NCBI GenBank assembly: GCA_018398805.1
Contig: JAGFBZ010000860.1
Location: 1,028,821 to 1,092,820, forward strand
Direction of reading: 5' to 3'
Length of the DNA: 64,000 nucleotides
Source of the DNA: Hirundichthys speculiger
Lineage: Eukaryota > Chordata > Actinopteri > Beloniformes > Exocoetidae
In this document: positions 1-11,041 of the stretch, in pieces
Layout: the number at the start of each line of letters is the position of its first letter
How positions within the stretch are numbered: position 1 is the stretch's first letter
Notes under the pieces: generated by a model
What the model was told of the DNA's origin: nothing
Seen by the model: the letters and a program-made list of their open reading frames with translations, nothing else
Databases searched by the model: none
Made by a program: the position numbers and the translations under genes

Positions 1-235
1 CAAGTTGCTGTATATGTTCATCAGATGATATTGATCATTCAGAGGACAAATTGAGTCAAAACTATTTGTTTCAAAACAACCTATTTATTGTTTATTATTG
101 GTGTTTTTGCACATTTAAGTGAATGAATGAATTTTCCTAAAAATCGATATTAGGAGCTGAAAAATCGATATTATATCGGGCGGCTGAAAATCACGATATA
201 TCGCCAAATGGTTTTTTTTTTTTCACACACCCCTA
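1..235. mobile_element. hAT-like MITE fragment, right end
   Basis: The stretch from about 140 to 235 holds repeated ATCGATAT and CGATATATCG motifs, a T-run, and ends in CACACCCCTA, which resembles the terminus of small fish hAT-type elements. Similar ATCGATAT words recur in the complete 188-bp element at 15697. The left end is not visible in the window, so the boundaries are approximate. Positions 1-140 show nothing else recognisable. Confidence 0.35.
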
Positions 236-367
236 CATTATACCCTGCTCTTTGTCCTGTTCATCCCTTTTTGGATTACCGTTCTGGAGTTTTCGGTTAA
301 GTTTGGATTTTTGCTTTTTATTAATAAACCACTCTTCTTGAAGTCCTGCATTTTGGTTCCTTCCTAC
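236..367 (+). mobile_element. Solo-LTR-like repeat, 3' part
   Basis: This fragment resembles the 3' part of the LTR-like family seen more completely at 19939-20353, 26313-26702 and 16877-17994. It has an AATAAA signal near 322, then a C/T-rich stretch with CCTGCATTTTGG and an ACA end. The other copies end in GCATTTGG, a C-rich tract and GACA or AACA. No 5' half is visible here, so this is a remnant. Confidence 0.4.
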
Positions 368-440
368 AATAACTTCTTAAATAATGACAAGTATAGTGCA
401 AGAAAACTAGTGTAGAACCTAGCCTACCACCTGGCCTAAA

Positions 441-885
441 CCAATTCAATTCAATTTTCAATTTTATTTGTATAGCGTCTGTTACAATGTCAGTTGTAAC
501 AGACCCAGAGCATGACCCCCTGAGTAAATATCATTAACTAAAAATGTAATATTGAATCCTTAACAAGGATAATGGCAGATAAAAACTCCCACAGTAGGAG
601 AAAAAAAAACCTTTAAGCCAATTAGTGGCAAGGATTAACTCCACTTTAAGAGGAAGAAACCTTGAGCAGGACCTGAATCATATGGGGGGACCTTGCTGCC
701 GAAGGCCACCTGGGTAAAGAAAGAAAAAGAGAGGAGAGACAGGACAGAGAGAGGAGAGCACACAAATGACTGAATGAAATGACTATATAAACATAAACAG
801 ATGCAGGTAGCAGCACTGAGGTGAGATGGTCAAAGAACTAGGTCGCCGGTCACCACGCCAGCTGGCACCTCGAACACATCCACAC
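441..885 (-). mobile_element. L2-like LINE/SINE 3'-tail repeat with (TTGAA)n end
   Basis: On the minus strand this repeat ends in a GCTATACAAATAAAATTG-like motif followed by TTGAATTGAA units, the usual tail of a very common fish retroposon family. It also carries the pyrimidine-rich CTCTCCTCTCTCTGTC tract and the AAAGTGGAGTT motif. The same family recurs at 28285-28645 and 33765-34152, and its tail is joined to reverse-transcriptase sequence at 25574-26290. It is non-coding here. The class (LINE 3' UTR versus SINE with a borrowed LINE tail) cannot be settled from the window. Confidence 0.7.
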
Positions 886-1683
886 ATACAGACCATATTC
901 CTTTATAATAATCACTTTGTCCAATTTGTTTGAAAATTGCTGAACATGCATTGAGTCAAGGTTATGACAGAAGTAACCCTGAACATATTTCAGGCTCTGA
1001 ATGCACAGTTATTACATCACTGGCATGTGTCGACCCAAGGTTTCTGCCAAGGCACTGATGAGTCATAATTTGGCACTTGTCATAGTAGTGGTGTTCATGT
1101 GCTTAGCGCCCCCCCCCCAAAAAAAAATAAAATAAATAAAAAAGGAAATAAAGGGAAAATTAATTGTGCATAATTTTCTATGGTAACAGCTGCTGTTGTT
1201 GGTAGGCTTGTATGCCACGTCTTCATGCTGATGTTTACGCCATTTCATGGTACATTCTCATTGGTTGGTTAGCTGACAGAGATCGTAGAGGCGGCATCAT
1301 GTAGACACACAGATGATTCCTCCAAATTTCTGACACTGCTTGGCATCTGTCACAGCCCGTCTTTGATCACGGGACTGTTATCCCTTTCATCATTGTTCCT
1401 GTCTGTAAGATGCACGACAACCATTTTTGAGCTACGATGGACGATTTTCCCCACAACTGCGCATATTTCATCTGAGACAGCCATATTCATACAACGTGAA
1501 CCCAGCCTAAAGGGGAGTCAGGCCACCCTGAGGAGGGTTCATGATCATGGATGAGTGAAGGAACATAAGTCAAATGTCAGAGAGCTTTGCCTTTTGGGTC
1601 AGCTCTCTTCACCATTACGGAGTCTGGATTACTGTCAATATCCCACTCCAATTTACTCCTCACTCATGAAAGTGACCCCAACA
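886..1683. other. No gene recognised; low-complexity tract
   Basis: This is AT-rich non-coding sequence with a C-run followed by an A-rich tract at about 1110-1155. The short open frames present have no recognisable motif. Confidence 0.5.
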
Positions 1684-2548
1684 TACACTATACTCCCAAA
1701 ATATTTGTTTGTCTGCCTTCACATGGATGTGAACTTGAGTGACATCCCATTCTTAGGTATGCCATAGGGTTTAATGTTATATTTACCCATCTTTTGCTGG
1801 TTTGACAGCTTAAACTCTTCTGGGAAGGCTGTCCACAAGGTTTATGAAGTGTGTTTATGGGGATTTTTGTTCCATTCTTCCAGAAGCACATTTGTGAGGT
1901 CAAACACTCATGTTGGACCAGAAGGCCTGGCCCTCAGTCTCTGCTCTAATTCATCCCAAAGGTGTTCTATTGGGTTGAGACCAGTCTATAGTTCATCCAC
2001 ACCAACCTCGCTTATCCATGTCTTTTTGGATCTTGCTTTTGCATTCTGGAACAGGAAGCGGCTCGTCCCCAAACTGGTCCCACAAAGTTGGGAGCATGGA
2101 ATTGTCCAAAATGTCTTGGTCTGCTGAAGCATTCAGAGTTCCTTCCACTGGAACTAAGGGGCCAAGCCCAGCTCCTAAGAAAACAACCCCACACCATAAT
2201 CCCCCCTCCACCAAACTTTACACTTGGATCAATGCAGTCAGACCAGTACCGTTCTCCTGGAAACCACCAAACCCAGACTCTTCCATCAGATCACCAGATG
2301 GAGAAGTGTGATTCTTCACTCCAGAGAATGTTACTCCACTACTCTTAGAGTCCAATGGCAGTGTGATTTATACCACTGCATCCAACGCTTTGCACTTGGT
2401 GATGTCTGGCTTGGATGCAGAATGTAGATGTAGAAGCAGTCTGCATGCCTAGGTGCTTGATTTTATACAGCTATGGTCATGGAAGTAACTGGAACACCTG
2501 GATTCAATGATTCAGATGGAAAAATGAATTCCTCTGGCAATATAGCGT
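1684..2548 (-). mobile_element. Internally deleted Tc1/mariner element
   Basis: The element is bounded by TACACTATA at the left and GGCAATATAG at the right, matching the terminal repeats of the common fish Tc1 family, with TA at the insertion point. Between them lies a decayed transposase read on the minus strand. The intact family is roughly 1.5 kb. This copy jumps from the region around 2424 directly into the far terminal sequence (GCATGCCTAGGTGCTTGATT near 2445), so the DNA-binding N-terminal half of the transposase gene has been lost. It is non-autonomous and inactive. Confidence 0.9.
1745..2424 (-). pseudogene. Tc1-like transposase pseudogene, C-terminal part
   Basis: On the minus strand the frames spell the catalytic and C-terminal part of a Tc1 transposase, the DDE recombinase that cuts and pastes the element at TA sites. 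Recognisable blocks are [20 protein letters not shown] (about 2100-2160), a LNPIEH block at 1961-1979 that precedes the third catalytic acid in this family, and KIPINTL near 1850. These blocks fall in different frames with stops between them, so no protein can be made. The helix-turn-helix N-terminus is deleted. The flanking terminal repeats agree with this assignment. Confidence 0.88.
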
Positions 2549-3637
2549 CCCAAAACTCCTAAACTTAAAGCAACACTTTGTCCCAGATCTTTGCTTCTTA
2601 TAAAAGTAGACTTTTAAGGAATTTTCTGCAAGAGTTTGTTAGAATAAAAATTTTACACACGCACAAAATAAGCCATCACACTTCCTGTTAGAATGAATAA
2701 ATAAACACAGCCCCACTTTAAATTTAAAAATAGAAAATCCCTCAACTGAAATTTCATGGGTTTTTTCAGGTTAAAGCGTGACGACAATTTCTTCAAAAAT
2801 CTACAGTGTTTGTGTTTCGGTGAGGCACCGACCTCTGTCTGGATTTCACGTGACGACAACATGCTGTTTTTGGGTCCCGGCCAAGCCAGAGCCGCTGAAG
2901 ATAAATAAATCAATCAGCTGTCATAAACATCAGTGGAACGCCTACGCATGCACGCAGCAGAAGCCATCTCCATTTCCACACAGAATGTCAGCTTTGGTCA
3001 TTCAGGATCATGGAGGGCCAGCGTAATGATGCGCATAAAACCATTCATTTCTTAAAACTCTACAGCTGAAAGCTTACAATCATTCCATCTTCTAACGAGG
3101 AAGCCTGTTGGTATCCTCAGTTGGGTTTTGAGGGGAAAAATAGATATAATATGGCTCTGCTATTCACATATCTAGTTAATTTCAAGGTGAAACAAGTCAA
3201 CACAAGTTTTTTATATAACAGAATAATAAAGTTTAGAGTGCTTTAATACTAGACTGAGATACGAATTGGAAATTACATAGATGAATGTGTAATTTGTATT
3301 CAGTTTGATTTTGATTCTCTATTTTGAAACAGTTATAGACCCATTTCCCTTATAATAAGGTCCCCAAAACCTCTCTGTATCTATGACTTCTTGTAAACTT
3401 TCTTTAAAAATATAGAGCTTTCTGTTAATCCATGACAATTAAAGAAAGAACATACACTGCACAAATAAGTGCTTAATAAGAAAAAAAAATCTTTTGGATC
3501 TTTTAGAAATTCAATTAGTCTCAGAGTACCAATTCAGAAAGAAAAGCATCTGAAAACAGTTGTACCTTAAGTCTGGATTTATAACTACCAACTGTTGGTA
3601 AACTGAATGTTTTCTGGATGTTTCCAGAGTTTAGCAA
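2549..3637. other. No gene or named repeat recognised
   Basis: This is about 1.1 kb of AT-rich sequence. I see no convincing coding frame, splice pattern or terminal repeat. Confidence 0.4.
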
Positions 3638-3639
3638 TA

Positions 3640-4323
3640 CAGTGGTACCTCTATTTATGAAATTAATTGGTTCTGGTAGTTTCGTAACCTGAAAATTTCT
3701 AAGTACAGACGTGTTTTCCATGTAAATGCCCTAATCTGTTTCAAGCCCCCCAAAATTTGGACATAAATATTTTATAAATCATAAAAATGCATCAAAACAT
3801 GTAACTAATATATGTTACCATTAGATTACTGCACAATAAACATAAAATGAGAGTTGTACATAATAAAAAACAAAGAATAAAGTAAAGAATATAAATTATG
3901 TTCACTTACCTTTGAACTGCTATCGTCGTTACCTTTCCTCTCTCAGCAGTGGTTTCTGCCTGACGTTTTGTAAACAACCGATCCAAGGACGTTTGCTTTT
4001 GTTGGCTTTTAACAATCCTTCGAAAATGCGCAAGGCTAACATCATCATAATGAGCGATAGCCCAACTAGTGAACACTTTTTCTGGATGATTCTTTTCAAC
4101 GAATTCCATAACTTCATGCTGGCAATGCTAGCCGATAGCCAATGGCAGAGCAGCTACAAGTATGTTTACGTTCTGTAAATTCTGGGAGTAGCAGTGCGTA
4201 CTGTATTTTTGCCTTTCGTATCCTGAAATTTTTTTCTTAACAAGAGGCAATATTTTCCCGTTGAGACATGTCGTAACCTGAAAATTCCATTTGTAGAGAC
4301 GTTCGTAAGTAGAGGTACCACTG
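3640..4323 (-). mobile_element. Tigger/pogo-like DNA transposon, non-autonomous
   Basis: The ends are CAGTGGTACCTCTATTTATG on the left and its near-complement GTAAGTAGAGGTACCACTG on the right, giving inverted repeats of about 22 bp, each flanked by a TA dinucleotide (3638-3639 and 4324-4325). A TA duplication with CAG...CTG ends is the signature of the Tc1/mariner superfamily, and the sequence style fits Tigger/pogo. A second internal copy of the subterminal motif CGTAACCTGAAAATT occurs near both ends. The 684-bp length is too short for a full element, and only a C-terminal transposase remnant is left. Confidence 0.82.
3906..4109 (-). pseudogene. Tigger-like transposase C-terminal remnant
   Basis: A 67-codon minus-strand frame lies wholly within the element at 3640-4323. 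It contains FVEKNHPEKVF, HFRRIVKSQQKQTSLDR and a basic end. This resembles the poorly conserved C-terminal tail of Tigger/pogo (CENP-B-like) transposases, where a KQTSLDRF-type motif is common. The CENP-B DNA-binding and DDE domains are absent. The assignment rests on the tail motif together with the surrounding terminal repeats, and it is a fragment without function. Confidence 0.55.
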
Positions 4324-4662
4324 TACAGTATCTGAAGGTTCTTACAGCAGGTGTGATGAGTAGATTGCTTCTCCACAGATCAAAGAGATCTCACAGGTGT
4401 ATATGCTTAAATAAAACAGGTGCCATCTCCCTCCCCCTTCTGTGAACATAAACCACCAGCAATACTTTGAAATCAATACTATGAGTTAAATGGTTGCCAA
4501 AGTCAAGACTTCTGTATTGGTGTGACATAAGTATTTTTTGTCTTTGTGCGTATTCACCATCTGCAGCCGTTTGATGGTGTTTTTGGGAAGGCTTCCATTA
4601 GACCATTAGAGAAATCAACTCTACTGCTAATAAAGACATGTCTCTAGCTCATGGCTGGACAT

Positions 4663-4706
4663 AGGTTAGGGTTAGGGTTAGGGTTAGGGTTAGGGTTAGG
4701 GTTAGG
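4663..4706. repeat. Interstitial telomeric repeat (TTAGGG)n
   Basis: There are about seven head-to-tail perfect TTAGGG units, the vertebrate telomere motif, far from any visible chromosome end. A much shorter two-unit tract lies at 39419-39436. Confidence 0.95.
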
Positions 4707-4861
4707 CCTAGTTTAGCCACTATTCAAGATGGTAACAGCTGATTTAGCTATTGCCTTCAGAAGATGATTCAAGATAAGATCAATGTCCGTTAGTACACCA
4801 ATCTTTTTAACAGCCTTCTTTGTTTTAAGCTCTCTGAGATGATATACTTGGCAGAAATGAG

Positions 4862-5884
4862 TATGTCCAAATGGGGCCATCTAAGTCTAGGCCACTCCCA
4901 GTCACGTGTGGAGTCCCACAGGGGTCCGTACTTGGCCCCATACTTTTCATCACATACCTGCTCCGCCTCGGTAATGTCATCAGCAAACATGGGATGTTCT
5001 ATCACTGCTATGCTGATGACACACAACTATACATCCAAACGGCATGCCTTGAGTAGACAAAGGCATGGATGAACCTGAACTTTCTCCAACTAAACAGCAC
5101 TAAAACTGAGGCAATACTTCCTGGTTATCTCACCAGACTCACTCTTCAGCAATACCACAGCTTATCTTTGACAACCAGGTCAGTTACAAACCTTGGCGTC
5201 CGGTTCGATCCCCAGCTAACCCTCTCAGAACACATTAAGCATCTGTGTAAAACGTTGTTTTCCCATCTTCAAAACATAGCCAAAGTCCGCCCTCTACTAA
5301 ATATTCCAGATGCAGAAAAACTCATCCATGCCTTTATCTACTCGAGATGGGATTACTGTAACAGACTCCTACTTGTATATGGGATCCCTGCCAAAGAGCT
5401 GCAAAGACTACAGCATATTCAAAACAGCACAGTTTGAATCCTTACAGGTGCCAGAAAACATGACCACATCACACCAACTGTGTTTTCATTCCATTGGCTT
5501 CCTGTTTCTGCCCACATCCACTATGAAATTCTACTCCTCACTCATAAATACATCACCAGACACACCCCATCATACCTTCAGGAACTCATCTCACGGCAAA
5601 CCTCCTCCTGCACCCTAAGGCCCTCCAGCAGCCTCCTCCTTCATGTTCCCACCACCAGACTAAGAACAATGGGGGACAGAGCTTCCTGCCCTGCTGTAGG
5701 AACAGCCTCCCTGTGTAGCTGAGAGACACTCAGAACCTGGACACCTTTTAAAACCAACTTAAAAACTTATTTGTGCAAGAATGTTTCTAATTGTTGATGT
5801 GTAATTTTTATAGTGTCTATTTTTGTAGCATTCTGAGATTCTTTTGAATGAAAAGTGCATTATAAATAACATTTATAATTATTA
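4862..5884 (+). mobile_element. L2/CR1-like LINE, 5'-truncated 3' end
   Basis: The fragment covers the end of the reverse-transcriptase domain and the 3' untranslated region of an L2-type non-LTR retrotransposon. [14 protein letters not shown] block is encoded from 4910 and the YADD catalytic motif at 5009-5020. They are followed by NLGVRFD and WDYCN blocks (to about 5360), then the HWLPV and YLQELIS blocks in shifted frames. A stop codon falls just after [15 protein letters not shown], and frameshifts occur near 5430 and 5480. The 3' end carries the ATTATAAATAA-like terminus typical of L2. It is dead and directly abuts the next repeat at 5885. Confidence 0.85.
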
Positions 5885-6305
5885 TTACCTCCGCCAAGGA
5901 AGTAATGTTTTTGCCAGCGTTTATCTGTCTGTCTGTCTGTCTGCCTGTCTCTGTTCAAGATAACTAAAAAAGTTATTTTGATGAAATTTTCAAGAGTTGT
6001 AAGAAATGTAAAAAGGAAGACCTAATTTCATTTTGGGTGTGATCCGGAAGAAATCCTGGATTCTGGATCACTTTCAAATTTTTGATTACATTGCGGTCAA
6101 TGGGGCCAAAAATTTTGTTTCTCAATATCGTTAATTATTGCCCAAAACTCATGAAATTTGACTCAGGGATTGACAATGGGAACCTCTATCAAATTTTAAA
6201 GGCTGATCCGGATCTGAATGCGGATTTTATCGCAATCTGTAAATCACTATATGGGGGAATTGTGCTTGGCCGAGGTCTGCGCTCTCCGAGTGCTTTTCTA
6301 GTTAT
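5885..6305 (+). mobile_element. MITE-like repeat with CTCCGCCAAG subterminal inverted repeats
   Basis: The repeat begins with CCTCCGCCAAGG and ends with CTTGGCCGAGG, CGCTCTCCGAGTGC and TTTTCTAGTT, so its subterminal sequences are inverted copies of each other. It includes a GTCT microsatellite (about 5925-5952) and the words AAGTTAT, GATGAAATTTTCA and GTGATCC. A second copy lies on the opposite strand at 17000-17655. It carries no coding sequence. The superfamily is not determined; the tandem LINE/MITE junction at 5885 suggests that one inserted at the edge of the other. Confidence 0.7.
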
Positions 6306-8125
6306 TATTGTTATTATACTCATTTGATTAAAAGAAAAAAACACACTAAGATCTTTCCAGTCTTGTCTTTGTTCGAGTGAAGAAGGTTTTTTAAGCAAGC
6401 GTCTGTTTTGTATTTAATTGTGACATCCACAGTGAAACTCGTGCAGCTGTGAGACATCAGGCCTTTGTGGTCAGACGTTGACATGGCGCAGGACGCAATC
6501 ATTCTGCGAATGACTGCATTCACGTGAGTCTTGAAGGGGCCTGTAATGATCCTGTGAGAAAGCCAAGTGTGTTTGTGTGTAATCAGAATAGCTGTGATAG
6601 GAGAGTTATTTTAAATCAGCCCAGGAAGGAGCACATAGAAGAACAATATTGGCCCTAGGCTTGACCCCTCGGACTCTGGGTCATTCATTTTTTTTTGTAA
6701 GTGTAGTTTCCAGTGGTACTAATCTCCTCTCATGTAGATATGGACTTCAGTGCACGTTTTCAGTTTGTGCAGTAATACACTACGATCAAATAAAAATCAT
6801 ATCCATTGAGAAATGAGATCCGATAAGACCAGGATTGTTTTGTGGGCGTTTGTGTTGATTTGTCGTTCGCTACCTTAGGTGCTCTCTTGGTGCTGTGGTT
6901 GGCATGGAAACCAGGCAGGAAGGGATTAAAATGGTCAACGGATGATTTAAAAAGTTGGTTAGTTGACTAAAAAATATCTCTTCAGTGAGCTTGCTGACAA
7001 ATGGTAGATTGGATGTGGGGTAATACTCCAGTTGTTCCATATAAAGACATCCCAGTTATTCTTTAGAATCACTGTTTTCAGGCCCTGAGGGGATGTGTTC
7101 GACAGTATTGATGCGTTTTCAATTGCAAGAACATCTGTAGCCAAGAGTTCAAAATCAGATTTTTATAAAGCTGGCAGGTGGAGAGTCTGAGCAGAATGTG
7201 GAGGCTCTCTCCAGTTTTCAGACATCAGGTTTCACTCTCTACTCCTGACTTTTCTGTAAGTCATATTGTTATTAGTTTAGTGGTTTTGTGCCTGATTCTA
7301 TTTAAAGTTTACCCTTTAAAGGGTTAAAAATGAATAAATAAATGAACACTGCATTTATTATCTGAGAGTTAAAGCACCAGCTGTGAAAGGGCTTAGACTT
7401 CAGTATTCGTGCAGAGCATTTTTATGCATTTGTGCTAATGTCTTTCACTGTTTAACTGTTACTTTAAACTGTACTATTAACCTCTGGATTTCTTTTCCAT
7501 GGTGGTATTTGTTTGCTGAAGGCTGTTTGATGCAATGTTGTCAATCATATTCAGAACATTGTTGGTAGTCATCAAATCATCTTCTAAGCCTGATGGCTGG
7601 CTAGACGTCCTTGAAAATGATTGCTTAAAGAGAGCCACTGTGTGATGATTTTATAACTCCTTAAACATCTCATTTAGTACTTTCCCAGAATTTCAAGGCT
7701 TTCAAAGTTGATTTGAACTGTAATATACTGAGTTTCCAGAGTCTTTAGCTGTTTTTTTTCCCAAAACAGCTGTCTCTTTCCTTAAGCATGAATTGCATCT
7801 ACAGATTGGTCCTCCAAGAAGAGATCAACCCAGCCGATGCATTTATCACCGTGTTGGGTTAGCCCCACCTCCTCTTAGAAGCGACTGAGTCAAAAAAGAA
7901 ACAGGCTTCAATTACTGCAGTTGCACGGGCTGGGCAGTAATGTGTCTGATTGGTTTAGGAAGGCAGTCAATAACAGCAGAGTGACTGTGGACCTGCACAG
8001 TAGCATCGTGCCAACGCACCAGGATGGTGCTTCTGATGTGCCTTCGTCATACCAAAAATGACCAGATTTCTTCATGATACCCCACAAATAAGCCAAGTGC
8101 TTTGAATTAGTCGTGTCCCTTATAC
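6306..8125. other. No gene or named repeat recognised
   Basis: This is about 1.8 kb of mixed-composition sequence without a recognisable protein motif, terminal repeat or RNA gene. Confidence 0.4.
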
Positions 8126-8655
8126 TGGAGGTCTTCACGGGTCCACTTTCATGGACCCGAACCCAAATGGACCTGTGAAAATTTGACCTGAAACCAACCC
8201 GACCTGAGCTATTATCATAAGTCCGGGTTCCAAACGTGAATGGACCTGAAACCTACCTGACCCAAGTCTTCAGTTTCGGACCACGAACCGAACCGAGATA
8301 CCTGAATAGAACAGAAGCAATACAGCCCATAGTTGCTCATGTTTAAAGTTGTCTAACGTTGAATAAAACTTGATTTTCTTACCAAAACGTTATCTCCTTC
8401 TACTCAGTTAAGTTGCTACATAGGCTACATGATGTAAACAACAATAAATCCACGTTGTTATTTTCTTTGTAGATACATACCGGTCAGGACGTGTCGTGAA
8501 TATGTTCTCTCATCCAGCGTTGTCATGTTGGCGATCCGTTGTTACAGCTGCCAGCATAGCGGTAATAACACGCTACGGCAACACGATTGTTTCATGACGA
8601 ACATGCCACATTAATGAATAATCATTTAACTGCCCCGAGTCCTGACATCGGCTAA
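8126..8655 (+). mobile_element. hAT-like element, right-truncated copy
   Basis: It begins TGGAGGTCTTCACGGGTCC and follows the complete copy at 30886-31646 for about 530 bp, including the GGACCCGAACCC-type motifs, TAGGCTACATGATG, CGGTCAGGACGTGT and ACTGCCCCGAGTCCTGACAT. It then departs from that copy, losing the last 190 bp or so and the right terminus. It has no open frame of note. Confidence 0.8.
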
Positions 8656-8732
8656 ACCAAGCTATTGTTTGTTTGTGTACTTTTGCTTGACCTGTCATCT
8701 GACATTTCACAGCCTATTGGATAGAAGGGGAT

Positions 8733-8749
8733 GGGGGGGGGGGGGGGGG
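8733..8749. repeat. Poly(G) tract
   Basis: This is an uninterrupted run of 17 G. Shorter G-runs occur near 30141 and 34616. Such runs can form G-quadruplexes and are prone to length error in sequencing. Confidence 0.9.
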
Positions 8750-9139
8750 TACTAATGTGCTAATGCTACTAATGCTGCTCTGGGAAAGAAACTTATTCTT
8801 CAGCTTATAACTAACAGCCTACAGCTGCAGCATACTGTTTCACTACATAATTAATGAACTAAGGAAGGTTAATTTTTCAAAAGCCTGCTTGTTATCTGCT
8901 TGTGGTAGCTAGCACTGGGTGCTAGCACAGCATATAAATTCTCTCCAAAATTCACCACACAAGTTTAGATTTTTCGCTGCACCAGTGGCAAATCACACTG
9001 ACAAATACACTGGAACAAAGGTTTTCTTACCTACGTCAGAGACTACAGAGAGTTCCTAGGAATGAATAGACAAACAGATGTACTAAATAAGTGCTCAGAA
9101 GCAAATGAGGCATAACAAACCCTGATTTTGGTGCATACC

Positions 9140-9330
9140 ATTGTTCCTCAACTCCTGCATGTTTTAGATGTGTCCCTGCACCAAAACACCTGATTCTAAT
9201 GAATAACAGACATCTGCAGACCTTGATGATGAGCTGATGGTGATCTCAATCAGATGTGCTGGAGCACAAAAGCATCTAAAACATTTAGCGTTGTGGCCTT
9301 CAAGGGCTGGAATTGAGAAACCCCAGACTA
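9140..9330. mobile_element. Palindromic MITE
   Basis: The two halves are imperfect inverted copies: GCATGTTTTAGATGTGTCCC on the left and CATCTAAAACAT on the right, with ACACCTGATT and ATCAGATGTGC closer to the centre. A related copy with the same ACACCTGATTCTAATGAAT motif lies at 27440-27616. This is a common fish foldback or MITE family without coding capacity. Exact ends and target duplication were not resolved. Confidence 0.65.
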
Positions 9331-9992
9331 TGGTGTGCATGTTGAGAATATAGCTCTGCTGCATTCCATGAAGGAAGTTAACCCACTTCAGACGGTTCTG
9401 CATCAAGGTTCATGCTATGATGCTTTGTATCTTTCTCCAGTGGCGATTCCTCTTGTCTCTTGTCCTTGATGGGGGTAACTCATAACAAAGAAAGTAAAGT
9501 AGGTTATAGCTGAATGGTATTACATCTGATTTTGTTTAGCCTTATTTGTCTGGAGTTCCTGAAAAAGTTAAAATTTTCAATAACTTGCACTGAACTGAGT
9601 CTGCATGCAGCAACTGTCCCAGAAACCTGCTGAATTTCTCAGCCCCCCTTCTGGATCACTGATAAACACCTGAGCACTTACCAAGCTTTCTTTGTCAGAC
9701 ATACAAGTAAAATTCAATTTCAGCACTTTAAAATGGTGTTTCATGATGTCATTCAACCCAGTATCCAGTAATAGGTTTTTCATATATGGATGTTTAATCG
9801 CATCTCTTAGAAAAAAGCCCAGCTAAACACGGAACATCAAGTCTTTGATGGTCATGTCTTTGACAATAATGTCACTCACCATCAGAGTCTGAGGCCCAGT
9901 TTTTCTTGTAGTCCTTTATGTTCATAGTTCCTTTTCATTCTTACGCTTTTGTGTGAAGACTGGATGTTCAGCAGGGTCCTGCAACAAGAGAG
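9331..9992. other. No gene or named repeat recognised
   Basis: This is unassigned sequence between the MITE and the Harbinger remnant. No motif was seen. Confidence 0.4.
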
Positions 9993-10757
9993 TAAGGGTC
10001 TGATCATACACTTCCCACTAGCCACTACCCACTAGCTGCTATCCACTAGCCGCTACCCACAAATTGTGGGTTTAACAACCTCCACTAACTGCTAATGCAA
10101 TCTATGCCCTTCTGAAAATTGATTGCTTAATGGCCACTGTGGCCTCGGTGCCCTGCTCTCTTCCCCTTCCTTCGGCTATCATCAAGTTTGCGCTGTAGTG
10201 CCCATAGGCCTACCTGTATTAAAGCTAAACAATTGGATCGGAGGTGTGTCCTACTGCGGGATCCGTCCATAACTCTACGGCCGCACAGCATCTATTTCCA
10301 TCAATGTTCTGTCTGTGGGATAAACAGCACAACAAAACCATGAAGACGACATTAAAGGTAAGTGTTCAAAATGCCATCCGTTTTCTGGATCAAATAGCTT
10401 GTCAATGAGCCTAAGGACTTTAAAGATTGAGCCCAGGACTATACTTCACCATCTCGGCCGTATCCAGACCCACATTCATCGCAATCTCCCTCCATGAATT
10501 ACTAGAATATGTGCTGTCTTTGTAGTGTGGAGAACAAGAATCGTACAGATGTGGGTACTTCCTCATTTCTTCAATGCGCTCTTTTCTATGCGGATGTAGA
10601 ATTGACCAATCAGAGGCCTCCTTTCTTTCCTCTCTGCGACACTGTCTGAGTCGAGTTACAATTTTGGGGAGGCGCACTGGAGTGTCTGCATAGTGTCTGC
10701 GTAGGGTGAGGGGTCACCTACGCAGACGACATGACGTTCGAGTATAAATCAGGCTTA
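9993..10757 (-). mobile_element. PIF/Harbinger-like transposon remnant
   Basis: The right terminus read on the minus strand is TAAGCCTGATTTATACTCGA. The left terminus on the plus strand is TAAGGGTCTGATCATACACT, a decayed inverted copy. Near the right end lies a perfect 11-bp inverted repeat, GTCTGCGTAGG ... CCTACGCAGAC (about 10697-10732). Inside is a minus-strand MADF/Myb-like frame, which is the accessory gene of PIF/Harbinger elements. Close to the left end a short tandem of CCACTAGCCGCTAC-like units occurs (about 10015-10062). No DDE nuclease gene is present, so the element is incomplete. Confidence 0.65.
10420..10677 (-). pseudogene. MADF/Myb-like DNA-binding protein fragment
   Basis: An 85-codon frame contains ERIEEMRKYPHLYDSCSPHY, then KDSTYSSNSWREIAMNVGLD and TAEMV. 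The pattern of an acidic helix, (R/K)YPHLYD, YKD, and NSWREIA..(V/L)G is that of the MADF DNA-binding domain found in host transcription factors and in the accessory protein of PIF/Harbinger transposons, which helps the nuclease bind and enter the nucleus. It lies between Harbinger-like terminal repeats, so a transposon origin is preferred. The usual continuation after the final helix is missing, and no splice-completed gene is evident. Confidence 0.6.
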
Positions 10758-11041
10758 AGTCTTCATTTCATCGCCAAAATCAGGATGCCATTAAAACGAA
10801 TTTGATTATAAAGAAAACATCTGTGACTAGATAACACATCATAAACTCAAGATCAGGAACAACAACTTACAGGCAGGATGACGATGCTGTGATAGATTGA
10901 TTCAAACTCCAACATTCCTTGTTCTATACACGATACACTTCTGAGACTTAAGGTGCGCGAAAGTGAAACCTAAACTCTTTAACACGTATCATTACAGAAA
11001 TACGCTCCAGGGTGGCTTCACCATTTGAATAATCAGCAGGC
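10758..11041. other. No gene recognised
   Basis: This is a short unassigned interval between the Harbinger remnant and the hAT element. Confidence 0.4.
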
